Of a stretch of DNA of 64,000 nt, positions 1 through 8,496 are shown piece after piece. Source of the DNA: JBBATK01 sp040398805 (GTDB lineage: Bacteria > Bacteroidota > Ignavibacteria > Kapaibacteriales > NICIL-2); contig JBBATK010000005.1 in the NCBI GenBank assembly GCA_040398805.1, forward strand, positions 1-64,000, in the 5' to 3' direction. The notes below the pieces were generated by a model, which was given only the letters and a program-made list of their open reading frames with translations, did no database searches and was not told the origin of the DNA. The position numbers and the translations under genes are program-made. The first letter of the stretch is position 1. Each line of letters opens with the position of its first letter.

Positions 1-205
1 AGTCGAGAAGCAAGCGGGGTAGGCGGTTTGGAAGCTCAGCACTCCGCTACAGCCCCGAAGGGGCTGAACAACAATAGCCGTGGGTGAAACCCACGGATGA
101 GCGCGATGATGATTCAATTTTCCTTTTGAACGCCACAGCCCCGAAGGGGCTGTGGCGTTCCATGGGTTGAGTTTCCAGGCGTCCAGCGCCGCTTGCTTCT
201 CGACT
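1..205. repeat. Inverted repeat arms bracketing REP-like palindromes
   Basis: Bases 1-17 (AGTCGAGAAGCAAGCGG) are the exact reverse complement of bases 189-205. Between the arms lie three short palindromes described separately. No coding frame here has a recognisable product. This looks like an intergenic repeat island; whether the left arm continues outside the window cannot be seen. Confidence 0.7.
50..159. repeat. REP-like palindromes
   Basis: CAGCCCCGAAGGGGCTG occurs at 50-66 and again at 136-152. The second copy sits inside a longer perfect hairpin at 129-159 with 14-bp arms and a GAA loop. A third hairpin, CCGTGGGT-GAA-ACCCACGG, lies at 78-96. Such GAA-loop palindromes between genes resemble REP elements mobilised by RAYT (IS200-like) transposases, but no transposase is present in this window. 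No U-tract follows, so a terminator role is not supported. Confidence 0.75.
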
Positions 206-354
206 TCGCTCGAAGACCTCGCGGGAGGGGCCTCGCTGAGTGTGATTCTCGCGAGTTGGGCTTCCAGGCGTTCTGCCCGCTCGCTTCTCGACTTCGCTCG
301 AAGACCTCGCGGACATTGACCTCGCTCAATGACTTAGCTCGAAGACCTCGCGGG
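170..354. repeat. Degenerate ~90-bp tandem repeat
   Basis: Two units start with TTCCAGGCGT (172-181 and 262-271), and each contains the same 30-bp block, at 195-224 and 283-312. A partial third copy of the block (AGCTCGAAGACCTCGCGGG) is at 336-354. Shorter related pieces (CTCGCTGAG, CTCGCTCAA) fill the rest. No reading frame of credible coding character spans it, so it is read as non-coding repeat DNA. Confidence 0.65.
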
Positions 355-365
355 ATTAACAGTGA

Positions 366-422
366 ACGTCAAGCCCTCACCCCGGCCCTCTCCCAGAGGG
401 AGTGGGGGGACGTCAAGCCCTC
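366..422. repeat. Direct repeat around a CCCTC/GAGGG palindrome
   Basis: ACGTCAAGCCCTC occurs at 366-378 and 410-422. Between the copies is a palindromic segment of the CCCTCTCCCAGAGGGAG type that is common in intergenic DNA of many bacteria. This is the last repeat before the promoter region of the gene at 508. Confidence 0.55.
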
Positions 423-445
423 TTGCACACGCCGAGCATTCGCGG

Positions 446-452
446 TAGTTTG
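446..452 (+). promoter_or_regulatory. Possible -7 element (TAGTTTG)
   Basis: TAGTTTG lies 55 bases before the ATG at 508. It is one base shorter than the Bacteroidota -7 consensus TAnnTTTG. A similar GTAGTTTGC box precedes the gene at 37426. Weak evidence. Confidence 0.3.
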
Positions 453-507
453 CCCGACACCGTGAACATCCGTTCGCGATGTGCTTTCCCCACGATCGGA
501 GTGCGAT

Positions 508-3500
508 ATGCGCACCTGTCAACTACGTGCATTGTTCATCGCCGTGGTCCTCGTCCTGAGTACCGCTGCGGAGCTGAGTGCGCAGTATTGGCAGAAGTGT
601 TCGGTTCCCGCGCCCTATTCTTCCGGCTTTTATCTCGATGTGTTCTTCCTGCCCTCGAATCCGCAATACGGCTGGGTGTGCGGACAGCAGGGTTATGTGC
701 TGCGCACTACCGACGGCGGTGGAACGTGGCAGGGAACCGTGGTGCCGTATCAGGGGCGGTCGGGTGGACATCTGGAAAGCGTGCATTTCGTGTCGCAACA
801 GATCGGCTATTGCTCGGGTCCATGCGGCGTCTTCACCTCCGCCGACGGTGGCGCGTCGTGGACGGATGTCACCCCCACGTTACCGGGAGATCAGAGTCCG
901 TGGGGACTGTACTTCCTCAATGCCAACTGGGGAGTGGTGGTCGGTGGCGGTTGCGGCGGCACGCAGGGCTTCGCCCTGACCACGAACGGCGGAACATCGT
1001 GGTCCACCTTCGCCGGTACCTTGCCCAGCTGCGGGATGACCGATGCATTGCTCTACGGTAACGGACGCGGCTTTGCCGTGGGGAGCGGACAGCTCTGGCG
1101 CACGCTCGACAGCGGCCGCACATGGTCGCCCTTCCAAGCCGGCTTTACCTCCATCTGGAACGAAGAGATCTCTCAAAGCGGCGCATCCTTCCTCCTGCCA
1201 TGGGCGGGAACCCAGTGTGCAGGCGGTGGCGGCGGCGGTGGTGGACGGTTCTCGAGTGACAGCGGTGCCACGTGGACCGCCTATTCCACGAACCAGCCGA
1301 TGTACGGGTCGTTCCTGCTCAATGCCACGACAGGATGGATATGCGGCAATGCACGCAGCATGTATAAGACCACCGACGCGGGTGCCTCGTGGGAACTGAA
1401 GAATTGCGGCATCGACGGTGATCTGGATGATTGCTGGTTCATCAACGACACCACGGGATTCGTCGTCGGGAACGCGGTATATCGCTATATGCCCCCCGAG
1501 CGCAGTATCAGCAAAATCCAAAGCACGCTCGGTCCCATTTGCTACCCCGGCACCATCTACGACACCGTGTGGGTGCGTAATCGATCCTTCAACGGCACGG
1601 GCGCCACCTGGAATCTCTCGGGAACGGACATTCAGCATTTCAATGTGCTGCAACCCATGTCCACCACCTTCGGTATCCCCTCGTGCGACTCGTCCATGAT
1701 CGTCATCCGCTTCCAGCCGCGGAGTCCCGGCACGAAGACCATCACGCTCACGGTCACCGTGAACAATCAAGTGACCTTCACCACGGTGATTTCCGGCACC
1801 ACCCGCGTGGTGAATGCCGTGCCCACCGACACCCTCTTCACCGTCCGTCCCGCTCCCTGCGGCACGCCCGTGAGACTCGTCACCACATGGAATAACACCT
1901 CTCAGCTCAGCGATCAGGTCATTCAAGTGACACGTCTCAGCGGCGACGTGTTTAGCGCCGATCCCGCCTTGCCCGTCATCATACCTCCGGGCGGAGGCAG
2001 CGTGCAGTGTTTCATCACCCTTGCCGATACGGGGTGGAAAATAGGACGGTACACCTTCCGCGTCGGACCCTGCCTGAAGGATACCGCCATTACGCTGCGT
2101 GTGTACGGCGTGTCTTCCATAGTCAATACCCCGACGGCGCGCACCTACCGCACCGCCTGTCTGCAGCCCGCCTACGATTCCATTCCTGTCCTCAATACGG
2201 GCAACGCCGATCTTGTCATTTCTGCCGCCGACATCATCGGCGGAACGGGTGAGTTCAGTGTCATGGGCTGGAACACCGGCGAGCCGCTGCCCGTGAGCAT
2301 CGCGCCGGGTGCGACGAAATACCTGTACCTTCGGTATGCTCCCGGCGGCGGCGGTACCGCTATCGCCACGCTTCGCTTGAGCACGAACGACGCCACGACG
2401 GCACGCGGCGTGAAGACCCGCGTGGATATCGCGCTCTCCGGTCAGTCCGGGAGTGTCGCGTACCGCCTCTCCTCCACGTCCGTGGACCTCGGTCGACACT
2501 GCGTTCCCGCCTCGGCGGAGCGCACATGGATGGTCGTGAATACGGGCTCCTCTCCCGTCACGCTCTCGCAGGCGCAGTCGGCCGCGCAACCGTTCACAGT
2601 GAACGCTTCGCGCAGTCTGCCATCGGCCATCGGACCCGGTGATTCCGTGCAGGTGCGCGTGCGATTCCAAAGCACCGTGCCCGGTGTGTTCCGCGATTCC
2701 CTCGTTTTCGGCATCTCGCCGTGCGACAGCATTCCCATCGTCATTCCCATCATGGCGGAAGCCATCAGTTCCTCCGTCGCCATCGCGCCCGCCACGATGC
2801 AACGGTCGTTGCGCCGCGGCAGTATCGATACCATCTGCGCGGATGTGCAATCCACGGGTTCCGCCGAAGTCATCCTCGATTCCTTGGTTCTCGATCCGCC
2901 CGTCCGCGGTGCGAAGATCATCTCCGGCGGGGCGGTGCCCGTACGTATCGATTCGGGCAAGACCCTTCGCGTGTGCATCGAGGTGCGCGGCGATTCCGTC
3001 GGCACATGGTCGGGCGTGTTGCGTGCCGTGGGCACGAAGCCCTGCGCGTCCGTCGCCGCTGTGCCGGTGACCATCGTGGTGACCGATGCCCGGTTGAGCA
3101 TCGGACCCAGCGCCATCACCATTCCCGCTCAACGCTGCAGCACTCGCACGGTGCGCGACACCATCGTCATCACGAACGACGGTAGTGTGAGCGATACCCT
3201 CACGGATATCCGCGTGGTCCCTACCGCCGGCTCGACATTCGCCGTGGTGTATCCGATGACCTTGCCCAAGGAGATACCGCCGGGTGCCCGGCAGCTGGTG
3301 ATCGTGCAGTCGTCACAGACCGTGGAAGGTGTCGATACCGCAGAATGCGAATTCCGCTTCAGCACGGCGTTCCAGGGCGTCCCCTATCGCATCGCCCTGC
3401 GCTCGGAGTACCGCACGACGCAGACGACGCTCAAGGAAAACTTCATTGATGCGGGTATGCACGAACCATGCGATACACCGCAACGGTTCATGGTGCATTA

Positions 3501-4767
3501 CCGCAATTCCGGAACATTGCGGGATACCCTCATCCTCGATACGGCCGGCCTGCATCCCGCTCTGCAAGCGGCATGGCGGCTGGTGGTGGATGCGAACGGT
3601 TCCGATAGCACGGAGATAATCTTCACGCCTGCGGGACTGAGCGCGCAGGGCATCAATCAGGACCTTCGCTGGAAAAGCACCGTGTGCGGCACGGTGATGG
3701 TCCTGCGATTCACCGCCGTGATCACGGATCCGCACCTGCGCATCACGCCGCCGTTCATCAATGCGGGCACCTTGTGGAAGGGAAGTACCGCACGGTTCGC
3801 CGTCGGCGTCACCAACCCGTCGGCGGTGCAACGTCGCATCCTTCGCTGGTACCTGCGGGGTGCGGACACGGATGCGTTCGCGGTGTCGGCACCGGAAAAG
3901 ACGCTGCTTCAACCCGGCGACTCCGTCACGATGATGGTGGATGCGTTGTCGCTTACCGAGGGTGTTCACGCGGCGGAACTCGTGATCGTGGAGACGAGTT
4001 CATGTACGGACTCAACGGTGATAGGACTGAGCTCGCAGACCCCGCGCGAAGTGTATCGCGGACATCTGTCCGTGGAGAACGGTGTGGTGGTGGATGTGAA
4101 TGATACGGCAAGCGTCCATGTGGTGGTGACGACGGCGGACTCCACCGATCAGGCCCTGTACAAGGCCGGGCTGCGCTCGCTGAGTTACTCATTGCGGTTC
4201 AACCGGAGTCTGATGAACGTCATCGATGTGTATCACGGCGACAGTGCTTCGGCTGTGCGCTTGCCGTGGTCTCGGAATGCGGACGGAATCACGGTGGACG
4301 TCCCCGTTTCTCTCGTGCCAAATCTCGGACGTTCCGATACGCTCGCCGTGATCCGCGCACAGGGCATGCAAAGCATTCCGAATGTCACCGATATCACGGT
4401 TACATCCTTCACCGCCGATGTTCCTTCGGATAAGAACGTGGAACTGACCTGGGACGACGGCGACTTCGCCGTACAATCGTGTGTGAAGTGGGCGCGGGTG
4501 ACCGTAGCCGAACCCATGTCTGTCGTTTTGCGCTCCGTTCCCGCGGATGATGCTGCAGAGTTAGACATATACAACAGTGCCACGCCCGCCCTGCGCATAC
4601 AGGTGTATTCCCTGAGCGGCCACATTGTTCGTGAGTACAACGTCACCCTGGAGGCGTCCTCTACGCGCGTGCGTATTCCCAGTGCCGACCTTGCAGCCGG
4701 AGTGTACGTGGTAGTGGCGGAAGACGGTGTCGGGCAGCGCCAGGCACGAAGTGTGGTGGTGCACTGA
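508..4767 (+). CDS. Secreted BNR/choice-of-anchor D protein with T9SS sorting domain
   Basis: A 1419-residue secreted protein of unknown function. The ATG at 508 gives a signal peptide of about 26 residues ending AELSAQ; an upstream GTG at 481 would spoil it. Residues ~30-340 hold about six Asp-box (BNR/YCF48-like) motifs such as TTDGGGTW, SADGGASW and KTTDAGASW, the pattern of a beta-propeller. They include a run of eight glycines. The long middle consists of cysteine-containing Ig-like modules of the ASPM/SPD-2/HYDIN (choice-of-anchor D) type. The last ~75 residues (IQVYSLSGHIVREY through AGVYVVVAEDG) look like a type A T9SS C-terminal sorting domain. By family knowledge such proteins are exported by the type IX system and anchored at or released from the surface; the ligand is unknown. 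It stands alone after the repeat island. Confidence 0.85.
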   Translation: MRTCQLRALFIAVVLVLSTAAELSAQYWQKCSVPAPYSSGFYLDVFFLPSNPQYGWVCGQQGYVLRTTDGGGTWQGTVVPYQGRSGGHLESVHFVSQQIGYCSGPCGVFTSADGGASWTDVTPTLPGDQSPWGLYFLNANWGVVVGGGCGGTQGFALTTNGGTSWSTFAGTLPSCGMTDALLYGNGRGFAVGSGQLWRTLDSGRTWSPFQAGFTSIWNEEISQSGASFLLPWAGTQCAGGGGGGGGRFSSDSGATWTAYSTNQPMYGSFLLNATTGWICGNARSMYKTTDAGASWELKNCGIDGDLDDCWFINDTTGFVVGNAVYRYMPPERSISKIQSTLGPICYPGTIYDTVWVRNRSFNGTGATWNLSGTDIQHFNVLQPMSTTFGIPSCDSSMIVIRFQPRSPGTKTITLTVTVNNQVTFTTVISGTTRVVNAVPTDTLFTVRPAPCGTPVRLVTTWNNTSQLSDQVIQVTRLSGDVFSADPALPVIIPPGGGSVQCFITLADTGWKIGRYTFRVGPCLKDTAITLRVYGVSSIVNTPTARTYRTACLQPAYDSIPVLNTGNADLVISAADIIGGTGEFSVMGWNTGEPLPVSIAPGATKYLYLRYAPGGGGTAIATLRLSTNDATTARGVKTRVDIALSGQSGSVAYRLSSTSVDLGRHCVPASAERTWMVVNTGSSPVTLSQAQSAAQPFTVNASRSLPSAIGPGDSVQVRVRFQSTVPGVFRDSLVFGISPCDSIPIVIPIMAEAISSSVAIAPATMQRSLRRGSIDTICADVQSTGSAEVILDSLVLDPPVRGAKIISGGAVPVRIDSGKTLRVCIEVRGDSVGTWSGVLRAVGTKPCASVAAVPVTIVVTDARLSIGPSAITIPAQRCSTRTVRDTIVITNDGSVSDTLTDIRVVPTAGSTFAVVYPMTLPKEIPPGARQLVIVQSSQTVEGVDTAECEFRFSTAFQGVPYRIALRSEYRTTQTTLKENFIDAGMHEPCDTPQRFMVHYRNSGTLRDTLILDTAGLHPALQAAWRLVVDANGSDSTEIIFTPAGLSAQGINQDLRWKSTVCGTVMVLRFTAVITDPHLRITPPFINAGTLWKGSTARFAVGVTNPSAVQRRILRWYLRGADTDAFAVSAPEKTLLQPGDSVTMMVDALSLTEGVHAAELVIVETSSCTDSTVIGLSSQTPREVYRGHLSVENGVVVDVNDTASVHVVVTTADSTDQALYKAGLRSLSYSLRFNRSLMNVIDVYHGDSASAVRLPWSRNADGITVDVPVSLVPNLGRSDTLAVIRAQGMQSIPNVTDITVTSFTADVPSDKNVELTWDDGDFAVQSCVKWARVTVAEPMSVVLRSVPADDAAELDIYNSATPALRIQVYSLSGHIVREYNVTLEASSTRVRIPSADLAAGVYVVVAEDGVGQRQARSVVVH

Positions 4768-4781
4768 GTCCGTGCATGATG

Positions 4782-4789
4782 TAAGTTTG
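4782..4789 (+). promoter_or_regulatory. Putative -7 element TAAGTTTG
   Basis: It matches TAnnTTTG exactly and lies 26 bases before the ATG of the kinase gene at 4816, a typical short-leader spacing. No clear -33 TTG was checked in detail. Confidence 0.5.
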
Positions 4790-4815
4790 TCGGGATTCCC
4801 TTTCGACACTTGCTC

Positions 4816-5760
4816 ATGAGTCATTTCTGCGCCATCGATGGCGGCGGGACATATACACGATGCGCCATCGCGGATGGCACCCGTACGCTTGCCGTCGTTT
4901 CGGCCGATAGCGCCAAGCCCGCCCGTCGCGGGTATGAGGCGGCCGGCAGGATCCTTTTCGACACCGTCCTTGCCGCATGCGCGGAAGCCGATGTCCCCTT
5001 CAATCTCCTCAAAGGCATCAGCATCGGCATGTCCGGCGTGTGGCGCGAGCCCGAGCGTGCGCAGCTGCGCGAGGCGTTGTACGATGCGGCCCATGCGGAC
5101 ATGTACCCTCTGCCGAAGCTCATCATCGTGAGCGACGTGGAGAACGCCCTCGACGGCGCATTGGGATCATCACCGGGTGTCGTCGTCATCAGCGGCACGG
5201 GATCCATCGCCATGGGAAGGAATGCTGCGGGGGATATCCTGCGGGTGGGCGGATACGGTCCTGAGCTCGGCGATGAAGGTAGCGGAACATGGATCGGTCG
5301 CGCGGCCTTCCAGCTCATGGTGCGGTCGGTGGACGGACGCAGGAAGCACACGCCTCTCACTTTGGCGCTGTCCGAAACGCTGAACCTGCACGATGCGGAA
5401 GAAGTGCGGTTGTTCATCAGCGATCACCGGCACGACCTGAACTTCTTCGCCGAGTTGGCACTGCGCGTGTTCGACCACGCTGTCCGCAGCGAGATCGATG
5501 CCATGGAGATCCTTCATCACGCGGCCGAAGAACTATGCACTCTTGCACGCGGTGCGGCGTCGGTGTTCGGCGAGATATCTCCTGATCGACCCGTGCCTGT
5601 CTGTTTCTTGGGAAGCATCGCAGAGCAGACCATGACGGTGCACGCGTTGAAGACCATCCTTCATAACATCCCCGAACTCGTCCGCACGGAAGCGCGCGGA
5701 ACCGCGCTGGATGGTGCCATCGACCGAGCGCGCAAGGCATGGATGTCCGCTGCCCTCTGA
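4816..5760 (+). CDS. BadF/BadG/BcrA/BcrD-type ATPase, N-acetylglucosamine kinase-like
   Basis: A 314-residue ASKHA-fold kinase. The phosphate-1 motif DGGGTYTR is at residues 8-15, and a second nucleotide-binding motif, VVISGTGSIAMG, lies near residue 120. The next segment, GGYGPELGDEGSG, is typical of NAGK-like members of the BadF/BadG family. These enzymes usually phosphorylate N-acetylglucosamine or related amino sugars from cell-wall turnover. That substrate is inferred from length and motifs only; activator ATPases of 2-hydroxyacyl-CoA dehydratases share the fold but usually carry an Fe-S site not seen here. The ATG at 4816 is chosen over the TTG two codons upstream. It converges on truA with a 21-bp gap. 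Confidence 0.8.
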   Translation: MSHFCAIDGGGTYTRCAIADGTRTLAVVSADSAKPARRGYEAAGRILFDTVLAACAEADVPFNLLKGISIGMSGVWREPERAQLREALYDAAHADMYPLPKLIIVSDVENALDGALGSSPGVVVISGTGSIAMGRNAAGDILRVGGYGPELGDEGSGTWIGRAAFQLMVRSVDGRRKHTPLTLALSETLNLHDAEEVRLFISDHRHDLNFFAELALRVFDHAVRSEIDAMEILHHAAEELCTLARGAASVFGEISPDRPVPVCFLGSIAEQTMTVHALKTILHNIPELVRTEARGTALDGAIDRARKAWMSAAL

Positions 5761-5781
5761 CGGATGCGCCGGATGTCGTCC

Positions 5782-6561
5782 CTAACGGATCTCCATGACG
5801 GGGCGTATCTCATGGGCCCGTTTATCGCCCTTGTAATACACACGCTCCAGGAACAAGCCGGACGGTGAGGCGGTGAACTGGCGCGATGAATCGTCGCGGG
5901 TGCGCAGCCACTGATGGACGGTGGACGAACTCACGTTGCCGCGGCCGACTTCCACGAGGGTCCCCACCAGCTGACGCACCATGTTCCAGAGGAAATGCGA
6001 GGCCGTGATCTGGACGAGAATCAGTGCGCCATGCGGGACCACGCGCATGCTTTCCACGAGCACCTGGGTGGACTTCTCCTTGGGGTCGTCGCGTGTGAAC
6101 GAGGCGAAATCGTGCATGCCTCCGAACAGGTCCGCCGTGCGTTCCATGGCTGCAACGTCCAAGCGGTCCTTCACCCACCACACGAAGCGCTTGCCGAAGG
6201 CGGAGCGGCGCGTGGAGATGTGGTACAGATACGAGCGTGCCTCGGCGTCGTGACGGGCATGGAAGCGGGGACCTGCCTTCTCCACTTCCAGCACATGCAC
6301 ATCGGCCGGCAACAGGTCGTTCATCTTCATGCGGATCACATGCGGAGCGAGCATGGTCTGCACATCCAGGTGCGCCACTTGTGCCATGGCATGGACACCG
6401 GCATCGGTACGACCCGATCCCATGAGCTCGAAGTCGTCGCGGTTGAACACCGTCTTGGCCGCACCGATAAGCTCGCCCTGTACGGTGCGCGCGTTCTTTT
6501 GCACTTGCCATCCGCTGTAGCGGGTGCCTTCGTATTCCAAGGTGAGTTTGTAGCGGGGCAT
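5782..6561 (-). CDS. truA: tRNA pseudouridine(38-40) synthase TruA
   Basis: A 259-residue enzyme that isomerises uridines 38-40 in the tRNA anticodon arm. The catalytic aspartate is D53 in GSGRTDAGVHA, and the N-terminus YKLTLEYEGTRYSGWQ is classic for TruA. The C-terminal half contains HFLWNMVRQLVGTLVEVGRG, also family-typical. The ATG at 6561 is chosen because the family begins MPRYKL; 16 further in-frame codons upstream show no family resemblance. It lies downstream of the methionine synthase module on the same strand, which ends at 6643. Confidence 0.95.
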   Translation of the reverse strand: MPRYKLTLEYEGTRYSGWQVQKNARTVQGELIGAAKTVFNRDDFELMGSGRTDAGVHAMAQVAHLDVQTMLAPHVIRMKMNDLLPADVHVLEVEKAGPRFHARHDAEARSYLYHISTRRSAFGKRFVWWVKDRLDVAAMERTADLFGGMHDFASFTRDDPKEKSTQVLVESMRVVPHGALILVQITASHFLWNMVRQLVGTLVEVGRGNVSSSTVHQWLRTRDDSSRQFTASPSGLFLERVYYKGDKRAHEIRPVMEIR

Positions 6562-6642
6562 AGGGAGAGGGTGGAACGTGAGTGATGAAGCGGCCTGCAG
6601 CGCTATCACGCCGCTGCCGAACCGCCGCCGGCGAACGCCGGA

Positions 6643-8451
6643 CTACTTGATGGTGAAGTACCGCGCCTCGTTGTGATGGCACACGATGGCGCTCGTCGAT
6701 TGTTCGGGGACAAGTTGGAACTCTTCCGTCAAGTGTACGCCGATGCGCTCGGGTCTGAGCAAGGTGAACAGCTGCTGCTGGTCTTCCAGGTTCGGGCATG
6801 CAGGATAGCCGAAGGAGTAGCGGGAACCCTGGTAGCCCTGACTGAACAGGGACTTGATATCCGGTGCGTCGTTGCCGGCAAAGCCGAGTTCGGTGCGGAC
6901 GATCTTGTGCCAGTATTCGGCGAGGGCTTCGGCAGACTCCACGCTCAGGCCGTGGAAGAACAGGTAGTCGCGGAACTCCCCTTTGTTGAAAAGTTCGTGC
7001 GCGAACGTGCTGGCGGTTTCGCCGACGGTGACCACATGAAAGGCCACGACGTCGAACTCACTGCCCGATGCGGGACGGAAGTAATCGGAGATGCACAGGA
7101 AACGTCCGTCCTTCTGGCGCGGAAACGAGAAGCGCACCCACTCGCGCAGGTTGTCGTTGCTCGCATTCTGCGTCGTGACGGATGTCCAGGTGCCGTAGAG
7201 CTCTTCGTCCTGCACAGGACGGTACACCACCAGGTCGTTACCGTCCGCCTTGCAGGGAAAATACCCGTAGACGACGGCGGGCTGGAGAAGTCGCTCGCGC
7301 TTGCTGCGGAGTTTCCATGATTGCAGCGCAGGATAGGCCTCCTGCTCCATGATGAGGTTGTATTCCTCGTCGCTGCGTTTGCCGCGTTTGAACTGCCATT
7401 GACCGCGGATCAAGGCCACTTCGTTGATGTATTCATACACCTTGTCGATGGCGATGTCCCGCTCGATGCGACTGCCGAAGAACGGCGCACCGGGTACGGG
7501 CGCGGTGCGCGATACCGCACTTGTCTGCGCCACTGGGGGAATTCCCGAAGCGGACGGCTCGCTGCTCTCGCGCGCCCGTTCGGCAGCGGCGTAGACGTCG
7601 CCGGCGGCGCGCTCTTCGGTGGAGAGTGTCTCGGCGGAGATGGTCTCCGAGGGGAGCTTGGCTTCGAGTCCGACGGGGACGGATTCGACGACGCGATTGC
7701 GCATTTCGGCGCTGCCGTCGTTCAGCGACTGCATGAAGTAGAGTCCGTCGAAGGCGTCTTGCGCGTACGCGAGGGGTCCGCCGTACAACGCCCGCAGGTC
7801 GTGTTCCACGAATCTCCGGGTGAGGGCGGCGCCGCCGAGGACGACGGGAATGCGGAGTCCGCGTGCCTGCATCTGCTCGAGATTCTCTTTCATGATGGCG
7901 GTGGACTTCACGAGGAGTCCGCTCATGCCGAGGGCCGTGGCATTGTGTTCTTCCACCGCATGAAGCATGGTTTCCAGCGGTACCTTGATGCCGAGGTTCA
8001 CGACACGGTAGCCGTTGTTGGACAGGATGATGTCCACGAGGTTCTTGCCGATGTCATGCACATCGCCTTTCACGGTGGCGAGCACCATGGTGCCTTTGCC
8101 GTTATCGGACTCCACCTTCTCCATGAAGGGTTCCAGGTACTTCACCGCGGTCTTCATGGTCTCGGCCGATTGCAGGACGAAGGGAAGCTGCATCTGACCG
8201 CTACCGAAGAGTTCGCCCACCACGCGCATGCCGTCCAGCAGGTACGTGTTGATGATCTCCAGCGCAGGATACGTCTCCAGGGCCTTCCGCAGATCCTCGT
8301 CGATGCCCAGACGGTCGCCATTGATGATACGCTGCTTGAGCTTCTCCTCGATGGTCGTCGCTTCCACCTGCTGTTTCTCCGTCACCGTGCTCGCATCGGC
8401 GTAATACGCCATGAGTTCGTGCAGAGGATCGTATGTACAGCGTTGTTCCAT
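6643..8451 (-). CDS. metH: Stand-alone cobalamin-binding/activation half of methionine synthase
   Basis: A 602-residue protein equivalent to the C-terminal half of MetH (whole enzyme ~1200 residues). Residues ~30-115 form the B12 cap domain (ELFGSGQMQLPFVLQSAE). Residues ~116-250 form the Rossmann cobalamin domain, with the lower ligand H132 in GDVHDIG. An Ala/Pro-rich linker follows at ~270-320. Residues ~330-602 form the AdoMet-binding reactivation domain (IRGQWQF, VVYGYFPC, YSFGYPACPN). The homocysteine and methyltetrahydrofolate domains are absent. The upstream neighbour on the same strand is cytidine deaminase, ending only 42 bases before this start, so no broken 5' half lies adjacent. 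The first residues (CTYDPLHELMAYY) correspond to the interdomain linker, suggesting a genuine gene split. Partner domains are presumably encoded elsewhere. Confidence 0.9.
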   Translation of the reverse strand: MEQRCTYDPLHELMAYYADASTVTEKQQVEATTIEEKLKQRIINGDRLGIDEDLRKALETYPALEIINTYLLDGMRVVGELFGSGQMQLPFVLQSAETMKTAVKYLEPFMEKVESDNGKGTMVLATVKGDVHDIGKNLVDIILSNNGYRVVNLGIKVPLETMLHAVEEHNATALGMSGLLVKSTAIMKENLEQMQARGLRIPVVLGGAALTRRFVEHDLRALYGGPLAYAQDAFDGLYFMQSLNDGSAEMRNRVVESVPVGLEAKLPSETISAETLSTEERAAGDVYAAAERARESSEPSASGIPPVAQTSAVSRTAPVPGAPFFGSRIERDIAIDKVYEYINEVALIRGQWQFKRGKRSDEEYNLIMEQEAYPALQSWKLRSKRERLLQPAVVYGYFPCKADGNDLVVYRPVQDEELYGTWTSVTTQNASNDNLREWVRFSFPRQKDGRFLCISDYFRPASGSEFDVVAFHVVTVGETASTFAHELFNKGEFRDYLFFHGLSVESAEALAEYWHKIVRTELGFAGNDAPDIKSLFSQGYQGSRYSFGYPACPNLEDQQQLFTLLRPERIGVHLTEEFQLVPEQSTSAIVCHHNEARYFTIK

Positions 8452-8488
8452 GGAATGCGAGTGAAGGCGATGGTATGAATCAGGACGA

Positions 8489-8496
8489 CAAATCTA
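8489..8496 (-). promoter_or_regulatory. Putative -7 element TAGATTTG for metH module
   Basis: On the minus strand TAGATTTG matches TAnnTTTG exactly. It overlaps the last bases of cdd, about 38 bases upstream of the ATG at 8451, and could give the methionine synthase module its own promoter. Confidence 0.4.

Noticed and set aside
880..3132. 750-codon open frame on the minus strand
   Set aside because: It lies antisense to the well-supported secreted protein gene at 508-4767, has no recognisable motifs and a skewed Arg/His/Gly-rich composition typical of shadow frames in GC-rich DNA.
6643..8460. Frameshift or truncation of a full-length metH
   Set aside because: No pterin or homocysteine domain sequence is found in any frame upstream; the intact cdd gene occupies that space.
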